This document shows positions 39,878-50,589 of a DNA stretch of 64,000 nucleotides, piece by piece. The DNA comes from Zasmidium citrigriseum. Taxonomy: Eukaryota > Ascomycota > Dothideomycetes > Mycosphaerellales > Mycosphaerellaceae. How positions within the stretch are numbered: the first letter of the stretch is position 1; every line of letters begins with the position of its first letter. The stretch spans positions 1,178,001-1,242,000 of the forward strand of contig NHNW01000002.1 of NCBI GenBank assembly GCA_002786025.1. Direction: 5' to 3'. The translations under genes were made by a program, and so were the position numbers. Under the pieces are notes generated by a model that was not told where the DNA came from, did not search any database, and saw only the letters and a program-made list of their open reading frames with translations.

Positions 39878-41393
39878 ATGGCCATGATCATACATCGCTG
39901 GCGGATGCCAGAGCCCGGCAACATGAAGAAGAACTTCGATTTTGTCAATGTCACTGCACCGAGCGATAAGTCGAAACCGGAGTACAGGCGACAGGTCCAT
40001 GTCCAGGCGATGAAATCCTTTCGACGGAAACAGAGACTAGCGAATGTTGAGGCTTACGAACGAGCAAAAGAACAGGAAACAGCGAAGGAAGAAGACTCCG
40101 AGGAAGATCTGGCGAAGAGCATCGTATTGGATTGGAGCTCGAACGTCAGCGCAGCTTCTGTCGACCCTTTTCACGCATTACCACCCGGATTCGAGGAACA
40201 TCAAGATCTTCTACGCTTCTTCCAGACTCGCATAGGACCGATGCTCCTCCCGGACGATGCCCACGTCCCAGGGACCTCGTGGTCAACGCAATGGCTCAAT
40301 TTCGCGCTTCAGTCCCCACTTATGCTTGCTGCTACTTGCAGTCATGCGGCAGTCTTTCTTGATGATGTGCAAGGGAAGCCGCTCTCGGCAAGAAGCTTTG
40401 AGCTGCAAAGTCGTACTATGCGCTCCCTGAATCAATCGTTGGAGAAAGGAGTGAGCGATGAGGCCATTGGGGTGGTGCTAATGCTTTTTGCGAATACTGT
40501 ATGTGTGGTGGGCTTTGCAGGTGACGTCCAGTACGCTGATATCTTTGCAGATCATCACTGGCAGCATCGAAGAGATGAACATGCATATGATGGCGCTGGA
40601 TCGGATGGTAGGAATGCGTGGAGGCCGAGAAAGTATCGGTGGCGATTCTTCTATGCAGATGGGAGTCCTGTGGTAGGTGGCATGATCATACATGCTTTGT
40701 CGGGAGAGAAGCTAACTCGCTGCGAGGCATCTTGGAGCCTTCTACGCTTTCATCAACCCACAGCTCCCATCGTCAATCCTCGAAATCCCTAGGGTCCCCG
40801 CCATCGATACGAATCATCAGTTGTCCACATTACTCTCCAAATGCAGACAGCTCACACGCACACGACGAGAGCTCGAGTCAGCCCGGGAGGTGGACAAGCT
40901 TCGAATTCGCCAATTCAGCGACCAACGATCTGTAGTCGAATGTCAACTCGGGCGACTGCGTCATGAGCTGCAGGACCATCCTCGAGCCAATACCGATGCC
41001 TCACTCATGCTCCACCGAGCAATGTGTTTAGCGGCACTTTTCTACTGCTTTTTCTACCTGCGGAGATTCCTCATGGGCGGGCGCTTTACGGACAACATGA
41101 TCTATGAGCTGGTAGATACCTTGACTCAGACTGAAGACTTTCTCTTCGCATCGGATGCGGAGACAAGCTTGAAGCAAAGAGAAGCAGCTCTCTGGGCAAC
41201 AACCATAGCTTCGAGATTCGCGCAGACGGCCGCGCAGCTCGACTTCACCAGAGCGTATGCATTGAGACTTGCTCGCTCTCTCGAACTGACGAGCAAAGAA
41301 CAAACGATAGAGAAACTTGGTCGCTTCGCATGGCCGAAGGACAGTTCCTGGGATTCAACTCTTGTTGATCTGATTGCCAACCATCCATCTTGA
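39878..41393 (+). CDS. Fungal transcription-factor-domain protein (tachykinin-family type)
   Basis: Exons 39878-40498, 40551-40672 and 40727-41393 give 469 residues. The opening FDFVNVTAPSDKSKPEYRRQV, QAMKSFRRKQR and later FFQTRIGPMLLP, LMLAATCSHAA and DTLTQTEDFLFASD match the large fungal group of nuclear regulators with a Fungal_trans_2-like domain and no zinc cluster. The start is uncertain: ATG 39878 has the best context (GCCATGG), and ATG 39905 or 39922 are possible. Intron 2 ends in GAG, an uncommon acceptor required by the frame. The regulatory target is unknown. Confidence 0.78.
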
Positions 41394-41932
41394 AGGGAAT
41401 TGCTCGTCTGCTTGATTCTACATTCGCCCCAACCCTGGACGTGGTTCGCCGAAAGCCTTTCGAAACCGGTATTGGAAGATTGACAGGCTCAGAGCCGGGC
41501 CAGGAATGCCGTCCCATTCTCGAACACCGGGGGTACCGTCAAGAAGGTCAAATTACAACGACTGCGGACGTCCCAATATGACAGCAAGCACGAGAGAACA
41601 TGTTCTCGCGACCTGCCGTAACACGAGGTCTATCGTGCGAGCCACGTCATGTCATTTTTCACATTTGGCACTGCGCACGGCTGCTGTACCACCGTTCTCC
41701 ACTCTATTCTCGGATTTGCATGCACGAGTCACGAACAGCCGACCAATCTCACGAGTCAAGGACGATGCAGAAAGCCAGTTCAATTATGCTGTTCCGTCTA
41801 TATTGCTCGACTCGAAAATGCAATTCGACTCTTGTCACACATGGCGACGTTTAGCAGAGCTGCTGCCCGACATCTGGCGTCGTCCTACTTTGCTTTTCTT
41901 TTCACATATCATGCCTTTGCGGTACCGTCGCC
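41394..41932. other. Intergenic region
   Basis: 539 bp upstream of the CFEM receptor gene; nothing supported besides its promoter. Confidence 0.45.
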
Positions 41933-43634
41933 ATGAGGCTTGCGCTACTTCTGTTCAGTCTATGCTCGGCATCGTTGGGAACTGTACTACTGGATGAACG
42001 ACAGACTTCAACGCTTAATACGACTGCGCTGCTCGATTTACCACCATGCTTACTGCAATGCGCGACGAAACTCCTTCCCGAATTCAACTGCACAAGCGCA
42101 CAATGCTTCTGCGACACCAAAGGTCCACTCAAAGATGCCATGACGGCTTGCATATCCTCCGCATGCACGGATCTCGATGATGAACTCAAAGGCATTCGAT
42201 TGCAAGCCGAAATCTGCGGGCTCAAACCACATACCGATGCGCCGCCAACCGAGCATACGGCATATGGGCTGTTCGCCGTTGTGGTCGTTTTCGTCGCGGC
42301 TCGAATGCTGTATCGCTTGCCTCTCCTCAAGGGAGTCGGATATGGGTGGGACGATTATACGTTGATGCTCTGCTTCCCTCCAGCAGTTGGCATGACTGTT
42401 ACGGCGCATTATGCTGCGAAGTATGGGTCTGGAGTAGACCTTTGGCTACTCTCTGCGGATCAGTTGCAGAACTTCTTCATCGTGAGAACACCCCCCACTC
42501 ATTCAGACCCTGAAGTGCTGACGTCTTATCACAGTGGGCATACGCTGGCGAACCCTTATACCCAATTGTGACTTGCCTCACCAAAGTCTCTCTGGTCCTC
42601 TTGTACCTACGTATCTGGACCGCGGACACTTTGGGAGAGAAGTCGAAGTTCCGACTCGCGTGCTGGATCATTGTGGGCGTGTTGCTGGCTACTATGGTGG
42701 TCTTCGTCCTCACGTCTATCTTCGCCTGCACTCCGATCGAGGGTGCTTGGAATCTGCACACGGGAGAAAACGTAAAGTGTATAAATCGGACGGCACAGGG
42801 ATATTCTCTCGGCGCCATCAGCATTGTCATGGACTTTGTGGTGCTCCTGTTGCCAGTGCCGAGATTGATCAAGTTGAATATCAACTTGGGAGAGAAGATT
42901 GGGTAAGAAGAAGCCGGGTTTTGGAAGACTGACATCAGCTAATGATACTGCGCAGTGTCCTCACCACCTTCCTCCTCGGCTTCCTCGTCACCATCTGCAG
43001 CATCGTCCGAATGTTCTACATCTACCAGACCGCGAACGTCACCAATATCACCTACGCCTACAGCTTCGTCGGCCTCTGGAGCTTGGTCGAAGTCTACTGC
43101 ACCATGGTTTGCTGCTGCGTTCCTGCAGCCGCCGGGCTTGTGAGGAGATATTGGCGAGCGATAGCAAGGAACTTATGGTCCGTCGTCACAAACCTTAGAA
43201 CATCCTCAAGACACAACGAAATGACACAAGATACGGAATTCATGTGGACTGGGACAGGAGGCCGAGACTCCGCACAACCCGCCTACGAAATGGACGCCGG
43301 CAACGACGGGATCAAGGGCGGATACGCTGTCCGATCAGACCTCGAAAACCCTTCCTTGCCGCACCACTTCGTGCACTCTCATGGCGGGTGGAACACTCAT
43401 TCGATCTCGCCTACAGCGAAGCCAGAGAATACTTTTACCATATTTCCGCATCCGAGGAGTAGTGCTTCGATCAGGGAAGGCTCGCAGTCTCCGGATTTCT
43501 GGTATTATGATCGGCCGAGTAGGACGGATACGCCTCCTGGTCAGAGGCCTTTTACGCCGACGACGCCTATACCTGCGAGGTTTTCGGATTTTGGGGGTGT
43601 TTCGAGTGGACGGAGGGCTGGGCCGAGGAGATGA
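41933..43634 (+). CDS. CFEM-domain Pth11-type integral membrane receptor
   Basis: Exons 41933-42481, 42535-42902 and 42956-43634 (two 53 bp introns) give 531 residues. A signal peptide (MRLALLLFSLCSASLGTVLL) precedes an eight-cysteine CFEM domain (CLLQC.., NCTSAQCFC, TACISSAC, EIC). The fungal rhodopsin-like seven-helix domain follows: YGLFAVVVVFVAARMLYR, GWDDYTLML, VTCLTKVSLVLLYLRIW, FACTPIEGAWNL, ISIVMDFVVLLLPVPRL and VGLWSLVEVYCTMVCCCVPA. A polar cytosolic tail of about 150 residues ends the protein. This is the architecture of Pth11-like receptors that sense surfaces or host cues. The ligand is unknown. Confidence 0.93.
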
Positions 43635-43974
43635 TTGCTAGGCATGTTTGGTATGTCTCTCGTCAACACAAATTCAGACGTGGGCTCTTTGTATGATGCA
43701 CGGGTGCTATTTCTGTCTCGCTCTCCTGACTTTTGGTGCAAGGCTGCAGATGCGCTTTTTTTGGAGTGCTCACTCGCTGTTGCTAGGAGATTTGAGCAAT
43801 CACGAACAATGGCTGACTGCATGCAGTTCTTTCGCGAACCTGATGGGCAGCAGCTTACAGCAAACATGGTCTTTAGGCTTCTGTCTATCGCCCGGATACA
43901 TATGGTGTCTCTTTACCTCCTAAACTCTGGCCAAAACAACCGGAAACTCAAGATTTGAAGAAACACAAGAGCAA
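43635..43974. other. Intergenic region
   Basis: 340 bp between same-strand genes; no feature seen. Confidence 0.45.
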
Positions 43975-45975
43975 ATGTCTGAACTCGACATCGCAGAAGA
44001 ACCAACAGTCATCGGCCTCTATGGCCTGCCTGGATCTGGAAAGTCGACCATCTTGAGCAAACTTCGCAGCGACCCAGCATACGACCACTACCTTCTCGTC
44101 GAAGGCTCTGAAGTAATCGAAGAGCTTGTTGAGGGAGGCCTCGATGCGTTCAAGAAACTCGACGCGCAGCAGAAGCAGCAGATTCGCTGTCAGGCGATTG
44201 AGAAGATCAGAGATGACTGCATCAAGAGCGACAAGGCTGCTATCGTTGCTGGCCACTTCTCATTCTGGCCCAAGGTAGATGAGGACATGACTGAAGTGTG
44301 GACGCCATCGGATGCGGAGGTCTTCACACACATTCTGTATCTGCATATCCACGGCTACGAACTCTTGCAACACGTCGAGCGGGACATCAAGAAGCCAAAG
44401 GAGACCAGGCGTGTTCGGGAGGAGTGGGGAGCGGAGCATCTCAATGCCTGGCAAGAGAAAGAGTTGAGCCTTCTCCGTCTGCACTGTGAAAACAACAGAA
44501 AGAACGTCAATGTCGTCCTGATCGAAGGTGGCACGGAATCGACTATTGGGCATGTGAAAAAGGCGATTCAAGACAACCAAATCTGGGACGAGAATGTGAA
44601 CCGCGCTCGCGCCATTCACGCTCTGAAAGCATCGTTCAACCATCCTCTGTCCAAAATCGATGCGGTCTTGCTCATTGACGGCGACAAGACCCTGGCTCCT
44701 CAGGACTCTGGAGGGCTATTCTGGGACCCGTTAGACGACAAGAATCCTCTCAAGAAAGAGTTCGAAGAACATGGCTATGGCTTCCAGGCATTTCGTCGGA
44801 TTTCAATGCAGTATGACAAATATTGTGAAGATGGAAATACACTCAGCTTTGTTTGTGATTACGTCGCTAAGCAGGTGGAGATCCATGCTCAGTTCAAGCG
44901 GTTGCTCGAGAAAGTGGCTCAGGCTGAACCAGTTGGGGCCGTTGTGGTCACCTGTGGTCTTCGTCTGCTTTGGGAAAAGGTTTTGCGGAATGCTGGACTT
45001 TCGCATGTCAAGGTCATTGGTGGTGGCACGAGCAAAGACTACGTCGTTACTCCCGAGATCAAAGCTGCTGTTGCGAAGACGTTTCAGAACGACGGCGTTT
45101 ATGTCTGGGGGTTTGGTGACAGCCCATTGGATTTGCCAATGTTGCAGCAGACCGACCAGGCAGTCGTCGTTGTTGGGGATGAAGAGAACCGCAGCAAGTC
45201 CATGGAGGATCAATTGAAGGAATCCTTCGACGAGAAGGGCCTCCAGGCTCGCCAGCTCCTATTGCCGCCAGATGTCCCTTGCAGACTGGACGAAGACCGA
45301 CTCCCCAGTGTCAGCATCGAAGACTTAGAGATTCATCAGGCTCTGATCGGAGACTTCAAGCACATCCAAGCGACCAACAAGAACGCCGTCAAACTCCTGA
45401 TGACACCGATGCGAGACGCCGCCGTCCAAGGTCCTGCATTGAGAGAAGCTCATCGCAAGGTCGGACAGTATCTGGCCACTGAGTACCTTTCTGATCTCAT
45501 CGGCGTGCAGCAGTATCGCATGGACCACGTTCAGTCCGGCAAGAAGGCAGACGGATATCGTCTCTTCCACGAAAAGAAAACGGTAATCATCCCTCTCATG
45601 CGTGGCGGCGAGCCCATGGCTTTCGGCGTCAGCGACGTCTTCCCACTCGCTCCATTCGTTCACGCGAAGCAGCCAGAAGACCTCCAGACGAAGCATCTAC
45701 GCGGCATGACCAACGTCATACTCGTCGATGCTGTCGTCAATTCTGGCGATTCGATTGCTGAGTTCGTCAAGAGGGTTCGTGAACTGCGGCCAACGGTCAG
45801 GATCCTGGCTGTGAGTGGTGTGACGCAGGAGGATGCTGTTAGCAATTTGGCCGGAAAGCTGGAGGGATGTGGCGGTGTGACTTTGGTGTCGTTGAGGACT
45901 TCGAAGAATAAATTTACAGGGAAGGGTGGTACGGATACTGGGGCGAGGTTGTTTAATACTACTGAGATGGAGTGA
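43975..45975 (+). CDS. P-loop kinase / HAD phosphatase / uracil phosphoribosyltransferase fusion
   Basis: Intronless, 666 residues, three enzyme-like domains. Residues about 10-200 form a P-loop nucleoside/nucleotide-kinase-like domain (GLYGLPGSGKST, residues 14-25). Residues about 225-420 form a HAD-like hydrolase (VLLIDGDKTLAP with an Asp nucleophile candidate, GFGDSPLDLPML as the metal-binding motif). Residues about 455-666 form a uracil-phosphoribosyltransferase-like domain (LLMTPMRD, VIIPLMRGGEP, PRPP loop ILVDAVVNSGDS). The order suggests a pyrimidine salvage or nucleotide-damage enzyme that phosphorylates, dephosphorylates and ribosylates related substrates; this is inference. In the HAD motif the second Asp is at the expected DxD position. 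All signature residues appear intact. Confidence 0.92.
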   Translation: MSELDIAEEPTVIGLYGLPGSGKSTILSKLRSDPAYDHYLLVEGSEVIEELVEGGLDAFKKLDAQQKQQIRCQAIEKIRDDCIKSDKAAIVAGHFSFWPKVDEDMTEVWTPSDAEVFTHILYLHIHGYELLQHVERDIKKPKETRRVREEWGAEHLNAWQEKELSLLRLHCENNRKNVNVVLIEGGTESTIGHVKKAIQDNQIWDENVNRARAIHALKASFNHPLSKIDAVLLIDGDKTLAPQDSGGLFWDPLDDKNPLKKEFEEHGYGFQAFRRISMQYDKYCEDGNTLSFVCDYVAKQVEIHAQFKRLLEKVAQAEPVGAVVVTCGLRLLWEKVLRNAGLSHVKVIGGGTSKDYVVTPEIKAAVAKTFQNDGVYVWGFGDSPLDLPMLQQTDQAVVVVGDEENRSKSMEDQLKESFDEKGLQARQLLLPPDVPCRLDEDRLPSVSIEDLEIHQALIGDFKHIQATNKNAVKLLMTPMRDAAVQGPALREAHRKVGQYLATEYLSDLIGVQQYRMDHVQSGKKADGYRLFHEKKTVIIPLMRGGEPMAFGVSDVFPLAPFVHAKQPEDLQTKHLRGMTNVILVDAVVNSGDSIAEFVKRVRELRPTVRILAVSGVTQEDAVSNLAGKLEGCGGVTLVSLRTSKNKFTGKGGTDTGARLFNTTEME

Positions 45976-46229
45976 TTGTGGATGGTGGCGGGAGGATGAG
46001 GGGTTGAGGGAATGGGATAGAATGCTGCCAGGTCTTGTGATAACCTGTTGATATGTGGATCGTTCGATAAATGTCTGAGAGATAGCGCTGCACACAGCAC
46101 AGTTTCTTGGAGATGCCCAGCGAACCATCTTTTCCGGGCCCGAATTCCAATTCATTGACATCATAACCCAGCCCTCCCAAGCATTCCTCCTTCGTTCATC
46201 TCTCCACCTCCACTACACAATCAACCAGT
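45976..46229. other. Short intergenic region
   Basis: 254 bp with the fusion-gene terminator region and a CT-rich leader of the next gene. Confidence 0.4.
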
Positions 46230-46568
46230 ATGTCCACCCACGGCAAACCCTGCACCCTCTGCTCAACACCCCGAGACGTCCTCGTCCGCTGCCAAATCGA
46301 CGATACCGGCAAGTGGCACTTCGTCTGTCCTGGGGCTTGCTGGCGAAGCGTTTCCGGCGGCGAGGAAGATGCAAGGGGATTGAAGGATCAGTATCCTCAT
46401 TATCGATATGGTGGGATGTGGAAGAATAAGCATGCGGATGGCCCTGTGAGTGCGAAGAAGCCGCAGAAAGTGAAGGAGAAGCAGAGGGAGAGGAGGGCGG
46501 AGAGGGAGAAAGAGAAAGAGGAGAAGGTTGGAGATGGGGATGGGGAGGATGGGGTGGACGGGTCTTGA
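46230..46568 (+). CDS. Small CxxC protein, conserved-type hypothetical
   Basis: Intronless, 112 residues. The N-terminal half carries a zinc-finger-like cysteine set (CTLCSTPRDVLVRC..WHFVCPGACW). It is followed by YPHYRYGGMWKNKH and a highly charged Lys/Glu/Arg coiled-coil-like C-terminus ending in an Asp/Gly-rich tail. It resembles a small fungal family of unknown function with the same Cys pattern and YGGMWKN motif. The start is preceded by a C/A-rich leader. Base composition shifts from C-rich to G-rich along the gene. Confidence 0.78.
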   Translation: MSTHGKPCTLCSTPRDVLVRCQIDDTGKWHFVCPGACWRSVSGGEEDARGLKDQYPHYRYGGMWKNKHADGPVSAKKPQKVKEKQRERRAEREKEKEEKVGDGDGEDGVDGS

Positions 46569-47156
46569 CCAGTTTGGAATATTGGTTTCTGGCAACGTCT
46601 GTCCATGGCTACGCGACCTCTGTTGTCGAGCGGGATGCCAGGCCACCGTTTTTGCCAGTTGGCATGACCAAAACCGGTGTGCAACAAGCTGGCTCAGAGT
46701 CCCGGGATTTCATCTCTCGGGAGATCACGGCCTTGATCGCATCACGGGCTCCGTCGAAAGCATTCATGTACTCACAAAGTAGGAGATAAGGGCCTGTGAC
46801 GCTTTGACGCGATGTCAGCAAACACAGCGCCGGCGCCATCATGACCAAGCTTGTCGACGCCGGAGATATCATAAGGCGTACTCATTTTGTGAGTAGGTCG
46901 AAAGACATGCCCTGGCGCTGGGTATTTTGCCAAAGGATTCGGCGCTTCGGCAAAGCTGTGCGGTCGGTCTGGAGCTGAGCATAGCTGGTAAATTCAGCTA
47001 TGCATATTCCACCGCATGAGAGGCCGAGCTCTCGCCTGCCAGAAGTGGCAAAGTTCAGCCGCAAAAGACGCCCCATGGGCGTACTATAAAGCCGCAAGTC
47101 TGACATGTCTGCCTTGCGTTCTTAGATCTCTCCAGGCATTCCGACCACCGCAAGAC
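46569..47156. other. Intergenic region
   Basis: 588 bp; TATAAA at 47085-47090 lies about 70 bp before the sulfotransferase-like ATG. Upstream ORFs in this region are not supported. Confidence 0.45.
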
Positions 47157-48002
47157 ATGGCCACACCAGAGGACTACCGCCGCCTAGGCGTTTGGGCATG
47201 CGTCAAAGATCCAGACCAAAACATCGATCGTCGAAAATGCTCTCGCCAGATCCCGATGGAAGTACTCTGCTTCGGACTCCCTCGAACGGGAACGCAGAGC
47301 ATGCAAGAAGCGCTCCAAATCCTTGGCTATCCGACGTACCACTACTCATCTATCTTTCGAAATTGCCGTGACGGCGAGATGTGGAAAGAAGCCATCGACG
47401 CCAAGTTTCATGGCGTTGGCAAATTTGAGAAACAAGACTTTGACCAACTGCTGGGGCATGTCAGTGCAACGACCGATGCGCCTTCGGTGCTGTTCTGGGA
47501 AGAGCTCATGGCGTACTACCCGGAAGCGAAGATCGTCCTGGTGGAGCGAGACATCGAGAAGTGGCATGCGAGCATCTCAGTCCTCCTGGAAGGCGTTCTC
47601 CTACCGATCAACAAATACGTGTTGCGGTATACCGATCCTGGTTACCACGGCCGCATCGGAGGCTGTGGGATCATGTGGATGGAGGCGCTTTTTGGGTCCA
47701 GGGACTCTCAGACGGCGAAGGCAAATGCTCGAGAGGTATACCGGAAACACTATGAGCGGGTCCGGGAAACTGTACCCAAGGAGAGAATGCTGGAGTTTGA
47801 GCTGGGCCAGGGGTGGGAGCCGTTGTGCAGCTTCTTGGATAAGCCGGTTCCTGACGCGCCTTTCCCGCATCGCAACGAGGCGGAGACAGTCAAGGCTGGT
47901 ATTGAAGCATTCGTCTTCAAGGCCCTTATGAACTCGCTACGCAATATCGCCGTGGTTGGTGGGGTCATTGCTGCAATCATCCTCGCGTGGCAGTGGCGAT
48001 GA
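47157..48002 (+). CDS. Sulfotransferase-family P-loop protein with C-terminal membrane anchor
   Basis: Intronless, 281 residues. The PAPS-binding-type P-loop is VLCFGLPRTGTQSMQEAL (about residues 36-53). Other family landmarks are LGYPTYHY, VLFWEELMAYYPEAKIVLVERD and the Trp of DIEKWHASI, matching the fungal Sulfotransfer_4 group that is often annotated as NAD-dependent epimerase by mistake. A hydrophobic helix (NIAVVGGVIAAIILAWQW) ends the protein, so it is probably tail-anchored. An upstream in-frame start would add 47 residues with no conserved content; the chosen ATG follows a TATA box by about 70 bp. Confidence 0.88.
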   Translation: MATPEDYRRLGVWACVKDPDQNIDRRKCSRQIPMEVLCFGLPRTGTQSMQEALQILGYPTYHYSSIFRNCRDGEMWKEAIDAKFHGVGKFEKQDFDQLLGHVSATTDAPSVLFWEELMAYYPEAKIVLVERDIEKWHASISVLLEGVLLPINKYVLRYTDPGYHGRIGGCGIMWMEALFGSRDSQTAKANAREVYRKHYERVRETVPKERMLEFELGQGWEPLCSFLDKPVPDAPFPHRNEAETVKAGIEAFVFKALMNSLRNIAVVGGVIAAIILAWQWR

Positions 48003-48338
48003 CGAGGTTCAGCCGCTGGCTGGAAAGCATTGTTGTTGATTGGGTATGGTCCCTTTCGTTTGGCGCGGTCAATACCGTGTTTGTGTAACAGAAGAGATGT
48101 CGTTGGGCTGAGCCCTGAGAGGTGAAGAGAAATGAAAGGATTCTGGGTGGTCTGAGCGCCACCAATCACAATCACATGCGGCTGATCCGAGCACGGAGAT
48201 AAACTCTCCCCCTAATCCCAAACGAGCGCGGAGATAAACTCTCCCCCTAATCCCAAATCGTTCGCCGAAGTCAGCCGAACTCGCCTCACCCTTTCCTCGA
48301 TTGCTTTCTCGTCCTCACGACAACATCATCGGCGTGGT
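48003..48338. promoter_or_regulatory. Promoter region of Zn2Cys6 gene
   Basis: 336 bp containing the duplicated 35 bp unit below. Confidence 0.5.
48188..48257 (+). repeat. Two tandem 35 bp units with GATA and CCCCCT motifs
   Basis: Units 48188-48222 and 48223-48257 differ by a single base. Each contains GGAGATAAAC (GATA-factor site) and TCCCCCTAATCCC (an STRE-like CCCCT and a homeodomain-like TAATCC). They lie 80-150 bp before the ATG of a transcription-factor gene, so they probably act as a duplicated upstream activating site (inference). Confidence 0.75.
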
Positions 48339-50589
48339 ATGGCTACTAAGCGAAAGCGTACCCTGGTTTGTGATGTCTGCAGGGAGAGCAAGGTGAAATG
48401 TGAGTGTCGTACTGGCAATCGATATTGCATTTTCACTGATAAGAAAAGACAGGTAATGGCGAAGTACCATGCACCAACTGCTTGGATCGTGGCGAGAAAT
48501 GCTTCTTGACGGACAAGAAACAGAGACGCCGGCTACATGCCGACGTAGAAGATCCCATCGACGCGCGCTTATCACGTATTGAGGCTTTGCTGAGTGAGAA
48601 GTCTCGTCAGCCTCCAGATAGTCTTTCACAGAGGCTCTCTAGTGACAAGATCAAAGAAGCCACGGCGAATACTCCGACTGTTTCTGAGAGACCTGCTCAA
48701 GAACATGAACCATCAACGAGCTCGCCCTCTCGTCTCGCGTCGCTCCACTTTGCAGCCGAACGTCCCCCTCCAGTCTCTGAAGATGGCACTATCTACTGCG
48801 CTGAGACATCCAACCTGGAGTACGTCGGGCCACGCACATTTCTGTCCATCTGCTCTGTGCCGGCAGTCTCCTGGATCTCCAATAGATTGGGCAATGAGAC
48901 GTTCCAGCCGGCTGCTGCTCGCCTATTACGTGACATTACTCGACGACTGAGGCCATCTCAATCCTTTCCCTTGGAACGCAAACCAGAGCCTTCACCGGAA
49001 GATGCATGGATGTATACTGAAGCCTACTTCGCAGATGCGCCAGAAGCTGCATTTGGCATTGTGAGTCGAGCCAGGTTTGAAGGTGCACTTCGGAAACATC
49101 TTCAGGGTGGTCATTTGATGGAGTATGACCCCGGTTGGTATGCTCTCCGCAACATGGTCTTTGCTTCTGGAAGCCGTATCCTCTTGTCGCGGACTATAAC
49201 TTTCCAAGAAGTTAATCGCCAGTCCCAAGGATGGTTCTTTAACGCTCTTGCAGTTCATACAGATTTGCTCTACTTCCGCACTTCAATAATGGGTTTGCTG
49301 GCCTTAATATTAATGGCGCGTCTGAGATAAGATTGACGAAGATGTTGAAGGTTAACATCGAGGAGTTGTACTACACCGAAGGCATTGGCGGATCGTCCCT
49401 CCAACACATGCTTGTCGCATGTACGGTGCGCCTAGCTTTTGCGAAGGGTCTACATCGCCAGCCATGTCCTTCCTGGAAGTTGCACCCTGATGAAGCCTCT
49501 CATCGTAGCTGGACATTTTGGGCGGTCTACTGTCTGGACAAGCACGTATCAGTGCGCTCGGGAAGACCCTCTGTGTGTCCAGCACCATATGTCGTAGCAT
49601 CGCATGCTGACTCGCTTCCAGGCCGTGGACGACGCGGAGGTCAATTGTACTGTCCAATACAATTCTTCGACAGGGAGCGCCGCGAATACATGGTATTGCT
49701 CCACAATGGTCTCAATGGCAAAGCTGCTTTCAAGGATTGGCAAAGAGCTCTCAAGCGCCACTGCCATGGCTCAAGATCCAGAGACAGCGTTGGACCGAGT
49801 CAGAGCGCTCGACGAGGAACTTCAAGGACTTGCGGATTCTGCCAAGGAAGTGATGGACCTGAAGCAACCATCAAGTGTCCCCACGATGGACGGTCTGACT
49901 CCAGAACAAGCCTTACGAGTTCGTTTGATGTATTTCGAAGTGGTGTTCGCACTTCACTCAACCATCTCACGACCGTGGCTACGATTCGTCTGCCCCAAGC
50001 AGGCTGAGAGCGTACCGTATCAAGACCAGGTCCTTTACTCGACTGAGATAGCTGCCAATGCCTCTCGCAGTGTCATTCTGGCTTGCTCGCAGATGCACTT
50101 GAGTGCGCAATGCCCTCATTGGTAAGACTCCAAAGTATGTAGGCATTATGATATTACGCTGATGATGGCACAGGACTGCCTTGACGGTACCGCTGACTGC
50201 TTGCATCAACTTGTTCTTATACATCTTGCAGGATCCTGACCGCAAGTCAGTACAGAGCGACCTGTCGCTTCTTGACGTCGGGGCTGGCCATTTTGCCCGG
50301 CTTGACTTTGCTACTCAGGGCGTGATCTCCCATTCGTTTGCACGAGAGATTGCTCAGATGGCGAGATCAATGGTCACTCAAGCAGCAGAACCTTCGAACA
50401 AGAGACCTCATGCGCCTTCGCAGCTATTGAGGGATTTGGATCCCGACCAGCAGCCTCGCGATTTGCCCGATGATGTGAGTACCATTCTGTTTGTGACCCG
50501 GCGTCTTGTGATGAGTTGACCTGAACGGATGACAGTATGATCTTGATGCATGGTTCAACATGGAGATGTGGCTGCCGATCGAGTACTGA
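48339..50589 (+). CDS. Zn2Cys6 transcription factor with fungal-specific TF domain
   Basis: Six exons: 48339-48399, 48453-49319, 49382-49572, 49622-50121, 50174-50474 and 50536-50589, giving 657 residues. The zinc cluster crosses intron 1: CDVCRESKVKC, then NGEVPCTNCLDRGEKC. A coiled-coil-like LSRIEALLSEK follows, then the Fungal_trans domain (DLLYFRTSIMGLLALILMA, VRLAFAKGLHRQP, SWTFWAVYCLDKHVSVRSGRPS). Introns 3-5 have clean GT..AG sites. Intron 2 (49320-49381) is the least certain: its donor is GTCTGA and its acceptor GAAG was chosen because it is the only frame-consistent one. If it is wrong, a few residues differ or the gene is broken there. Confidence 0.85.

Noticed and set aside
48453..49330. 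Premature stop in the second Zn2Cys6 gene as evidence for a pseudogene
   Set aside because: A frame-restoring intron (49320-49381) and four further clean exons give a complete family protein, so splicing is the simpler reading, though this junction remains the weakest.
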